64,000 nt of DNA from contig NC_065574.1 in NCBI RefSeq assembly GCF_937616625.2, positions 25,608,501 to 25,672,500 on the forward strand, written 5' to 3'. The stretch's first letter is position 1. Each line of letters begins with the position of its first letter. This DNA comes from Mercurialis annua. Lineage: Eukaryota > Streptophyta > Magnoliopsida > Malpighiales > Euphorbiaceae. Positions 54,642 through 64,000 of the stretch are shown here, one piece after another. A program made the translations under genes and the position numbers. The notes beneath the pieces are model-generated. The model made no database searches and was not told where the DNA came from. It worked only from the letters and a program-made list of their open reading frames with translations.

Positions 54642-55859
54642 TGTAATATCTCAAAGATTTGACATCGCCAATTGGACCACTTGTCAAGATTTGAACCAAC
54701 AAAGTGGCGGTACTAAAGAAATTATTTAGAGAATTAAAATAAATAAGAACCGAGAAGGTCGGTTACGATATTCTAATATAGAGATTTTTGAAATTAATAT
54801 CGAATAAAGGCAGAGAAATTGAGACTAAGGAAAATAGTAAGAAAAGTTATTAAAATAAAGTTTTAGTCCCAAATAGGTAAATAATAAATTAATTATCGAG
54901 AATTACAATAAAAAGACCATCGACGGAAAATAATTTTTTTTGGATTAGTATTATTTATTTGGGTATAAATAATATGTATGTATTTGAGTTAAAGGCATAA
55001 TTAACCGTTTGGTTAAAATAGGAAGTTAAAAGAATGAATTGTATTGATTAAAGAAGTGAAGGATCAAACAGTATTTTAGCCGTAATGTATAATGAGACAC
55101 ATATGAACCAAATTCATTCCATCAGATTAATGGAAGAATCCAGAGGAAGAAGGAGAAAGAAGAAAAAATGACGATCAACTTCAATCCGCCGCCATTTTGC
55201 TGTTTCTCGTCCGAATCGAGTGATTATCGCGCCGTTGGATCAAGAATTCGATCCTCTATCAACTACAAGCATCAAATCAAGGTAAGATTGAGGTTTTAAT
55301 TTCTGAAATTGTGAGTTTGAGGGCTGTTATGTTGCGTTTAAATCGAATCAATAATAACCACGTCGTTTTTGACGTTTTGGATGATTATTGAGTTGGATTT
55401 TGTGATGTATTGATGTAGAAACATGTCGGGATGAGTTTGGGGTTTCGGAAGCAAGTCGTAATGTGATTTAGAGCTGTAGGGAGGTGTCTCACTACGTGAG
55501 ACATAATCTCGTGACACGATCCAACTTGCGATCAGCACAGTTTCTTCGTCCGGACTCGGAATTGAGCGATTCTCATTGCGTTGGAAAGAGGAATGGATTA
55601 TCTATCATCTAGGGGCTATAAATCAAGTTAATTTTCAGTTCATGATTTCGGATATTAGGGTTTTGTAGGCTGTTTTGGGTTTTGATGCTTACGGTTGATC
55701 GTAAGTCCCGAAATCTGGTCGTTTAAGAGCTATCTATACGTTGTTGATGATTACAAGTGTTGTTATGATGTTGGGTATGTGTGGATATGATTGGAAACAG
55801 GTTGGAATTGAAATTCTATCGATTTTGGGGCTGTTCGGAGTCCTCACGATGTGATGAAA

Positions 55860-55927
55860 GCTTGGCACCAAGTGCCAAGCATAACTGGACTCGGGTACGA
55901 CGTGTCGAGACCCGACACGACGTACCC
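55860..55927 (+). repeat. Two adjacent hairpins in LTR A
   Basis: GCTTGGCAC/GTGCCAAGC (55860-55868 with 55872-55880, 3-base loop), then GGGTACGACGTGTCG with a complementary arm having one mismatch (55893-55907 and 55913-55927, 5-base loop). They lie in the transcribed part of the LTR. LTR B is cut before this point. Confidence 0.7.
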
Positions 55928-56599
55928 CAACCCGATATTGACCCCCAGACTCCGAAATCACGAAATTTGGGTACAAAATTTGATGTTTAAGGTTGAGGTT
56001 TCATAATTAATGTAATAAGCAATTGATAATCGAAAAGAAGAATACGACAACTACATCGGCTAGGTATAATAATACGATTAAGAGTTTATCAAAGTTAAGA
56101 ATAGAATTGGGAATAAGATCATACCGGGTTAAGTTTGCAATTAGGGCTTGACCATTAGTTTACTTTTATAAATAAAATGTACGTGTGATTCGAATAGGTA
56201 ACTAATGAATCGACGAGATACCAGACCGACGAGTTTGGATAGCAAAAGGATCGAGCAGCACATGGAACTTGCTGGATTATGATATTGCATTTTTGGATAG
56301 CGGTCACAGTGAGTTGCAATTTACTTTCACGTATTATTTCCAAAAGCTAATTTTATATACTATGAATATTATTATTAAATACATCGCATTTATATGATTT
56401 AATTGTATGATATATTGTTTCCGATTGTTTTGAATATATGATCTAGTGTGCGATTCGATGAAACTAACTACCTATTGGGTGTCAATAGTTTGTGTGATCA
56501 CCAATATTTGAGTCAGTCTAGCGGGTCTAGATTGTTATTAATGATATGAATACGCATGATATGAATATGAAAGATAGAATATGAATAAGAGATATGAGG

Positions 56600-56727
56600 T
56601 TGAACTCGGTGGAACTATCTCGGGAACCGTATCTAGTGGGTTGAACTCGGTTGAACTATCTCAGGACCCACGACTTGAGATTAAGTGATTGGTCGCGATT
56701 GAACTCGGTTGAATTATCTCAGGACCG
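56600..56727 (+). repeat. Triple TGAACTCGGTTGAACTATCTC tandem motif in LTR A
   Basis: Copies at about 56600-56628, 56641-56668 and 56699-56727, each AACTCGGT, (T/G)GAA, CTATCTC, (A/G)GGA(A)CC. Resembles the motif at 983-1101 in the other LTR family in wording, copy number and place in the LTR. Confidence 0.7.
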
Positions 56728-57488
56728 AACATTTGGATTGAAATGATTCTATATGAAATGAGTCGATAGTAAGATGAGTAATGAGCTTAAGATCAGGGTT
56801 TCGATCGGATCTAACGCTTGAGAACATTATATATTATTTTCTTATACATGCATTGATTTATATACTTTTTGAGCATGCAATGTTATATTTTTATAATACC
56901 ATTAGTAATATGCAAACTCACTCAGTATTTCCCCAAATACTGACCCCCTCACTGTTGATGTTTTCAGGTGATTGGAATCAGATCAGACAGCCCATCTCCT
57001 TTATGTCAAAAGTCGCTTGGCTTGCACAAAGTACGAGTTCCTATAGAACTGCAGTAGCCAGTAGGTGTCAGTAAATGATTAAGTTTTTGAATTCAAAAAG
57101 TTTATTTTTAATGTAAACTCTGATATTGTTTTACAAGTAAGTTGCTTATAAAGATATGTTTGCATCCGTTTTATTTCTGCACCAATTGCCATGAGTGGAA
57201 TTGGTCATGATTATGACTAGAAACAGGGTAGTGTTGGATATTAGATATCGCTTTGTAAGACCCTGGTTTCTAAGAATCGATTCGAATCAATTTTCATAAA
57301 AGGAATATGATATTTTAATATCTATAATTGTATTATCTAAAAGAGTTTCCTGAAAACGTATTGTGCCTGATAATATATTTTAATTTGCAAAAATTTTATA
57401 GTGGTTCCAGGCTTGCTACGGGATTTGGAGCTACCACTCCCATTCCCTAAAGATAGTCGCGTCTCAATAATTTGGGTCGTGACAAAGT

Positions 57489-57500
57489 TGGTATCAGAGC
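57489..57500 (+). other. Primer-binding site (initiator tRNA-Met) of LARD-like element
   Basis: TGGTATCAGAGC, four bases after the LTR A end. The match to the usual plant site is perfect despite the decay of the LTRs. Confidence 0.9.
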
Positions 57501-60500
57501 AGTTGGTCCAGTTACCTTTGCTAATATGTATTTTGTCGGTTAAGTGACCTATGAACTACTACAACTATCGAGTTGAGTTCTGTCTGATCAAAGTCGTTTG
57601 CATTGTTTGCTTTGCGATAAGTAAGATAGATTGGTTTGTGAAATGCTTGTTTGTTTCTTGTGACACACATATACGGGATACATACGTGTATATTGTTTTC
57701 GATAGGATATGCATGCGCGATTTGCATATTAAGATGGAACCCAGGAAGATGGAGTTTCACGATAAGACAGTTCGTGCTTTAGTATACCTAGGTCAAAGCG
57801 AAGAATGTTATCGAAATTGATCGATCGAGACGTCAAGAATGAATAAAGAAAGAGTAAGAAGTTACTGAAGTGGAAGAACTTGCCAGGTACAGAGTTTAAA
57901 GGTTTAGAGAACTTACAAAACTCAAAGTTTATAACTTTCTAAAGTTATCTGATTAAACGATTTTGAAAGCATAATTGTGCCTAGACCCGTGATAGTCATT
58001 GATAAATGTCACGACATTGATAGAAGTGCATCACTAAATACATCAATACATGCATTAATAGGACATTCGTCATATGCATTACGCTCAGACGAAGAGGTGA
58101 GATGTGGCAACTCTTTGCGGATGAGAGGCGTCATCACCCTAGCGCACAATTTTGCTAAGATTTCCAGGGAATTTTGCTTTAAATTTTAAAATGAGTCGTT
58201 TCATTTGAAAGAGTTCTTAAGAAATTAGTTTTTATGTAAGTATACCTAGACCAGAACTCTGTAATGCAAGTAAAATGCTCGAGATCAAGTTGCAATCAAG
58301 CCCACGAGAAGAATGAATATGTATAATTGCGAGAACATGGAACTTATGCTTCTAACATATGTAGTTAATCTTATTGAGCGACCTAGAATACATCTAGAAT
58401 AACACATGTGTTCGGATAGTAGTGCATATCCGATTAGCGACGAGTTAGAATGTGAACGCCCTTTCAGACGAGAAGTCGAGGACGTCAAACTGCAAGATAA
58501 TAGGAGAAGCATAATAAGATAGAATCGAAAGATCAACGGATCTGTACCATAGAGTAAGGAACGAGCGTAGTTGCTATGCATCGATAAAGTAATTTCAGAC
58601 ACGATCTACGAATCGTGAAGGTTTAGTAAAATAGTAATAACTTCTGATTGAACCGTTGGATCAAGTCTATATTGGAACACAATGTTCCTAAGATGGCTAA
58701 CTGAGTATTATCCGTTGGGATCGTCAAATTAAGAACTAAAAGTGATTTTCATAAGAGTGTCGATAATGGATATATATCTATAAAAGTGACGAGCTAAGTA
58801 AACGTACGACAAGAATATGAAGTGTGGAGAACAGAATTGGATCAACTAAGTATTGTTAACGCTAGTCCCACACGGAATTGAGTAGTTTAGTGTATAAGAT
58901 TTGGCCAGCTAATTGTAGCCAACCCCAACCCCACATGAATGTGGATGGTTATGATGTAGTATATAGCATCCAACTTATCAGACATATGATTGAAGAAGCT
59001 TCGTGCATCGAAGTATGTGAAAAGATGAGAAGAAGAGACTCAATATCGGAATTATCCCTAACTAAAGAAAGTAATGTCGGATAGATCGACAGAGAAGATA
59101 AGAGATAAGAATAAAATACCTACGGGGAGATATTCATGAAAAGGAGTGCAAGGACTAAAAAGGCAGATTAAGGATACTAAGAGATCAGTTATAGTAATAA
59201 GTATCAAGAAAGTACAAATAACCTGCGTATGTCGTAAGGAACTCGATAAGAGTGATCGAGGAAAGGAAAACAGAATGTCACGTGAAGAGTTGTCGAGAAG
59301 ATTAGATGAATCAAACTCTATGTAGTCACGGACACAAAGATATAAAAAGGGATAAAGATGATACCATCATATGATCGGCTTTACTGGCAGTCATGATGTC
59401 AGTGCAAATATGATAGGATGATATGTATGCGATTGAGAATGCACTACATCGAGAAATTCAGACGAAGAAGGTTACAACCCTCTATTAATGATCGATGTTG
59501 TGGATGCTAAAAGAATAAGCACACGATGTACAAGATACGATGAAGAGGAATACAAAGAATGAAAAAGAAGATGATCGAGAAGCACGATAAGAGCATGAAT
59601 ATGGGAACAATAAGAATGTGGATAATAAGGATACGTGAACCTAAATCCATGTGACAGCAATGTGATAGTTTGGAAGCCAAGAGTCAAATCAAGATATGAT
59701 GTTGGAAGGAAGAATAGATAAAGAATAGTAAATTATGACGATGAATGCTAAAAGCATATTTGAAAATTGAAAGGTGAACAATGCCAAAAAGATGGACGCT
59801 AAGTATAACCTAAGGGTTAATACTAAAGGTAACTATTGAAGTTCAAAACGATGGATCATGACGAGGCGAATAGTGAGAAACTAAGTAAGAGGAGAAAGTA
59901 ATGTCGAGTTGAGATTTATTTAAAAAGGTTGTAAAGTGACAATTTTGGAAATAAGGATTCGAATATGGTAAGTGATCACAAAGATCAATACCCCGCAAGG
60001 ATTGCAAAGAATGGTTATGCTTGCTATAAGAATAGTCTAGGATCTCCGGAAGGATACATAGACCGATTTGGATAGATAAGAGAATGGATTAATGAATTTG
60101 AAGATCAATGAAAGTATACGCGATTATTTTGACAATGATGACACTACCAAAGGCAACACACGATGACAAAACTTGAAAGAATCAAGAATCCTCATTGGAA
60201 ATGAGTAAACGAGGTGCATCGAATAAATCAGGAGTAAAATCCCAACGCGACAACAATTGTTGTCACACTAGTACAAAGATCGTATACAGAACAGCTATGC
60301 GCGAACCAAGAAGGTTCACAAAGAGATTAAGCATCTTTTTCCTATAGGACATCAAGCATTGATGTATGGGAACTGTGGTGTAACGAAACACAATGTAGGA
60401 CTAACAATCTTTAAAAGATGTTAGCAATGATCGTAAGGAATAAAGGACGGGATAACAAAGACAGTTATCCAAGATTATAAAGAATGAAAGATGAAATAGA

Positions 60501-61501
60501 TAGAGGTAAAGTTAGAAGAGACGAGAAGTTTAAAAAATAGTGCATCGCACTTATAAGAAGAGAGTAAGCCAATGGATATACAACAAATAAAGTAGCATAC
60601 GAGGTGCAACAACGCAAGAAAATATTGAGTGAGTTCCAAGGAGGAAAGTATAAACTTTATAAGGATTCGTCAGCATAATTCATTTTATGGGTAACCATCG
60701 ATGAACGACGATAATAAAAGGAGTTTTGTACAAAAAATGAAACAAAACGACATAAAAGGATAATGGATAGTGGATTAAGTTCCTAACATCACGACGACTA
60801 GAAGTTGGACGGCGACACCATCCTTACGAAAGAGATTACGTGAATAGTGAAATACGAGTTCATCAAGTGTCCACATTATTCATCAAGAAATAATGATAGG
60901 ATTAAATGTATTGGAAAAAGGGAAAGGATCAAGAGTGAAAAATTGTTAGTGTATGTGGATGCAACTAATATCGTCATAAAAGAAGATGTTTGAGATCAGG
61001 ATCAAATCGTGACAGCGACCAAGCAAAGAAGATTGAAAAGTACGAGTTAATGAATTGTCTACATCATTCGAAGACGAGTGAGAAAAGCCTGAGGACGAGG
61101 ATTATCATCTCTAGTGATAAGACATCACTAGAACGAACTACCATTGGTTATCGGTAGTTAAATTAAAAGATTAATTATAAGGAAAAGAGTTCATAATATT
61201 GAATATCAGACAAAGGATAGACGAAAGAGATATGTATATAAGATAAAGAGAAAAGATCAAAGGTAAGGAGTCATAGTGCACAAGAGTACAACTAAAATCA
61301 CAATAGAAGAAGATAATGACATGAAGATCGTCAATGGCAGTTGACGTTATTGTACAATGAGTACAAAAGTAGAAATAACGATTCCTCGCGTCGAACAGAG
61401 TCATAAGATAAGTACATTGTACTTATTATGAATGAGGGTAGAGATATTGATGGATTAAGGTAAGTAAGCAGTATATATGAAAATTCGAGGACGAATTTTA
61501 T

Positions 61502-61510
61502 AAGGGGGGA
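61502..61510 (+). other. Polypurine tract
   Basis: AAGGGGGGA, followed by AGAA and then the LTR B start TGTAATACCC at 61515. It marks the start of plus-strand synthesis and confirms the element's orientation. Confidence 0.8.
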
Positions 61511-61514
61511 AGAA

Positions 61515-62653
61515 TGTAATACCCTAAAGATTTGACATCGCCAATTGAACCACGTGTCAAGCTTTGGGCCAACAAAGTGGAGGTAATGAAGAAATTATTA
61601 AGAGAATTTAAATAAATAATAACCGAGAAGGTCGATTACGAGATTCCAATATAGAGATTTTTTCAATATCGAATACAGGCAAAGAAATTAGGACTAAGGA
61701 AAGTAGTAAAAAAGTTATTAAACTAAAGTTTAAGTCCCAAATAGGTAAATAATAAATTAATTATGGAAAATTACAATAAAAAGATCATCGACGGAAAATA
61801 ATAATTTTTGGATTAGTATTATTTATTTGGATATAAATAAAACGTATGTATTTGAGTTAAAGGGATAGTTAACCGTTTGGTTAAAATAGGAAGTTAAAAG
61901 AAAGAATTTTATTGATTAAAGAAGTGAAGGATCAAATAGTATTTTAGCCATATTGTATAATGAGACAAATATGAATCAAATTCATTCCATCAGATGAATG
62001 GAAGAATCCAGAGGAACAAGGAGAAAGAAGTAAAAACAACAGTCAACTTCAATCCGCCACCGTTTCGCCGTTTCTCGTCCGAATCGAGTGATTCTCGCGC
62101 CATTGGATCAAGAATTAGATCCTCTATCAACTACAAGCATCAAATAAAGGTAAGATTGAGGTTTTGATTTCTGAAATTATGAGTTTGAGGGTTGTTATGT
62201 TGCATTTAAATCGAATCAACCGTAACCACGTCGTTTTTGATGATTATTGAGTTGGATTTCGTGATGTATTGATGTAGAAGGATGTCGGGATGAGTTTGGG
62301 GTGTCGAAAGCAAGTCGAGATGTGATTTAGAGCTGTAGGGAGGTGTGTCATGACGTGAAACATAGTCTCGCGACGCGATCCAACTTGCGATCGGCAGCTT
62401 TTCTTCGTTCGAACTCGGAATTGAGCGATTCTCGTTGCGTTGGAAAGAAGAAATGATTATCTATCATCTAGGAGCAGTAAATAAAGGTAATTTTCGGTTC
62501 ATGATTTCGGATATTAGGGTTGTTTAGGCTGTTTTGGGATTTGATGCTTACGGTTGATTATAAGTCCCGAAACCTAGTCGTTTAAGAGCTATCAATACGT
62601 TGTTGATGATTCAAAGTGTTGTAATGATGTTCGTATGTGTGGATATGATTGTT
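61515..62653 (+). repeat. LTR B, 5' 1.1 kb only
   Basis: Matches LTR A from its first base to about 55785-55795 of LTR A (TATGTGTGGATATGATTG), then passes without any LTR end into Tat-type coding sequence. The promoter-proximal and leader parts, including the splice donor (CAAATAAAG/GTAAGA), are kept. Confidence 0.85.
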
Positions 62654-64000
62654 TCGCTTGGTCAAACGACGAAATGCCGGGCCTTGACCCCGATATTGGT
62701 AGAACATAAGCTCCCCTTGAAGAGTGGATTTCGGCCATTTAGGCAACCCCCCCGACGAATTTCAAGAGAAGTGGACACACTCATCCAGGACGAGATTAAA
62801 CGATTAGAAGATGCTAAGTTTATTAGGGAAGCTCAGTACACCGAATGGCTCTCCAACATCATCCCGGTCATGAAGAAAAACGGGAAGCTAAGGGTGTGCG
62901 TAGATTTTCGAAACCTCAACCTGGCAACACCTAAGGATGAGTACCCGATGCCTGTAGCCGATATGCTGATAGATAGGGCAGCAGGGCAAACGGTACTTAG
63001 TTTCCTTGACGCACATTCCGGGTACAACCAAGTCCGAATCTGCAAAGAAGACATCTCCAAAACAGCTTTCAGATGTCCCGGGCCGATTGGCGCTTACGAA
63101 TGGGTCGTCATGCCTTTCGGCCTAAAAAACGCGGGGGCAACATACCAAAGAGCGATGAACAAGATGTTCATAGGGCTTGATTGCCTCGAAGTTTACATCG
63201 ACGACGTGGTAGTCAAATCGAATAATAGTACAGTTCATCTGGCCGATCTTCGGAAGGGGTTCGAACGCATACAATGTAACGGATTAAAAATGAATCCCCT
63301 AAAATGCGCCTTCGGCGTCTCGGCTGGGAACTTCTTGGGTTTCTTGGTTCACCAGCGGGGAGTAGAAATAGATAGGAATAAAGCCAAGGCGATCATCAAT
63401 GCTGAACCTCCCAAAACCAAGAAGCAGCTCCATAGGCTCATCGGTCAAATCAGTTTCCTCAGACGATTTATAGCAAACACAGCAGGCCGGCTTCGCAGTT
63501 GGAGTGTTCTGCTACGAGGCAAAGAGAACGATAATTGGGTATGGACCGGCGAGCAACAGAGGGTCTTCGACGACCTGAAAGAGTACTTGGCCAAGCCTCC
63601 GGTTATGACTCCCCCAAAGCCGAATAAGCCATTGCTGCTTTATTTATCGGCTGCACACGAATCCTTGGGATGCATGCTCACCCAAGAAGATAACGGGGTC
63701 GAGAGAGCGGTCTATTACTTGAGCCGTGGATTGATCGATACGGAGATTCGCTATACCGACATAGAAAAATGTGCTTGTGCTTGTATTTCACATATTGCAA
63801 GCTTCGGTATTACATGTTGCCGGTAGTGGTGTACGTACTATCCTAGACCGATATCATTAAGTATATTCTGTTAAAACCATACTTAAGGAATCAGATTGGG
63901 AAGTGGGCGATTGCAATGTCCGAGTTTACATTGGTATATGTTCCTCAAAGGGCAGTTAAAGGACAAGTGTTGGCCGACTTCTTAGCCGATCATCCTGGTA
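62654..64000 (+). pseudogene. Tat-type gypsy reverse transcriptase / RNase H, decayed, runs off window
   Basis: Coding begins at once after the LTR B junction (FAWSNDEMPGLDP in one frame, 62654-62694), then a +1 shift near 62694. RT motifs follow: CVDFRNLNLATPKDEYPMP, FLDAHSGYNQ, GLKNAGATYQRAM, the catalytic YIDD (63194-63205) and KCAFGVSAGNFLGF. RNase H begins near 63628 (LLLYLSAAHESLGCML, YYLSRG). A frameshift near 63790-63800 and a TAG at 63844-63846 break it; the correct frame goes on to VLADFLADHP at the window end. Gag, protease and LTR are absent upstream. The catalytic Tyr-Ile-Asp-Asp is intact but the gene is not. Confidence 0.88.

Larger units (their letters stand above)
54642..57484 (+). 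repeat. LTR A, 2,843 bp
   Basis: TGTAATATCTCAAAG...GGGTCGTGACA. Contains a leader with a splice donor CAAATCAAG/GTAAGA (GT at 55282) that is conserved in LTR B, a cluster of hairpins near 55860-55927 and a triple tandem motif at 56600-56727. A short frame starting ATG 55168 and running into the donor is absent from LTR B (no ATG there), so I do not call it a gene. Confidence 0.85.
57485..61514 (+). other. Non-coding, purine-rich interior of the LARD-like element
   Basis: Begins with the PBS and ends with the polypurine tract. No frame longer than about 105 codons and no recognisable gag, protease, RT, integrase or chromodomain motif on either strand. From about 58700 on, the plus strand is strikingly rich in A and G (AGAAGAAGAGAC, AAGAGAAAAGATC and similar), so minus-strand frames are Leu/Ser/Tyr/His-rich by composition only. 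Either an old gag-pol mutated beyond recognition or an interior that never coded. Confidence 0.6.
54642..62653 (+). mobile_element. Non-autonomous LTR retrotransposon (LARD-like, Del/Tekay-type ends)
   Basis: LTR A (54642-57484), PBS, a 4.0-kb interior without coding capacity, a polypurine tract and LTR B (61515-62653, cut). The LTRs begin TGTAATA and LTR A ends GGGTCGTGACA. The segment before LTR B (ATTCGAGGACGAATTTTATAAGGGGGG) is the pattern seen before the 3' LTR of Del/Tekay chromoviruses. The lack of gag and pol with long LTRs fits a large retrotransposon derivative. LTR A and B differ at about one base in ten over their first 60 bp, so the insertion is old. The 3' flank is lost, so the target duplication (left TAAAT) cannot be tested. 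Confidence 0.82.

Noticed and set aside
55168..55281. Short frame (ATG 55168) ending at a splice donor as a host first exon
   Set aside because: It lies inside LTR A; LTR B has the homologous sequence without the ATG, so it is a spliced retroelement leader at most.
59472..61404. Leu/Tyr/His-rich minus-strand frames
   Set aside because: Produced by the purine-rich plus strand; no domain or start context.
1..64000. tRNA, rRNA or microRNA genes
   Set aside because: I saw no tRNA A/B box pair, no rDNA sequence and no compact miRNA-type hairpin; the TGGTATCAGAGC sites are primer-binding sites, not tRNA genes.

Overview
This window looks like plant heterochromatin, most likely from a flowering plant. 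I see no intact host gene, no tRNA or rRNA gene, and no bacterial signature. The plant assignment rests on the transposable elements: a CACTA element with TNP2-like and Ptta-like genes, Ty1-copia and Ty3-gypsy fragments, primer-binding sites matching plant initiator tRNA-Met or tRNA-Asp, and a Mutator-like element with a 9-bp target duplication. Family names come from recognising motifs by eye; no database was searched.

The base layer is about 29 kb (roughly 46% of the window) of one AT-rich satellite with a 60-bp unit. The unit reads as six 10-bp blocks, four of them variants of CAAACGTTTN, so AAAC tracts recur exactly every 10 bp. The array switches strand about 18 times. It carries two large internal direct duplications, about 1.9 kb apart in the left part and about 2.5-2.6 kb apart in the right part. 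Because 60 is divisible by 3, the array gives long but meaningless open frames with a 20-residue period.

Mobile elements have inserted into this layer. From left to right: a window-truncated long LTR (1-1698); a solo LTR (10231-13127, target duplication AAAAC, one copy decayed to AAAAT); a 10.3-kb CACTA element (18306-28578, AAA duplication, clean empty site), with a 2.9-kb Mutator-like element nested inside it (19745-22681, TTAATGATA duplication); a 3'-truncated copia element (29570-33984); a reverse solo LTR (34136-37203, TTTAG duplication); a reverse Tat-type gypsy fragment with LTR end, PBS, gag and protease (43854-46437); a 0.5-kb insert with an exon-like piece (49394-49914); and a gypsy-type element with LTRs and a non-coding, purine-rich interior (54642-62653). 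Its second LTR is cut and joined directly to a decayed Tat-type reverse transcriptase/RNase H region that runs to the window edge.

Every coding region is broken. The CACTA transposase has an in-frame stop and has lost its central catalytic part; the Ptta-like gene has two in-frame stops; copia gag/protease, Tat gag/protease and Tat RT carry stops, frameshifts or altered active sites. The best candidates for something not yet described are the phased-decamer satellite with its strand switching, the exchangeable palindrome cassettes just upstream of the TATA boxes of two sister solo LTRs, and a tandem motif shared by two different LTR families.
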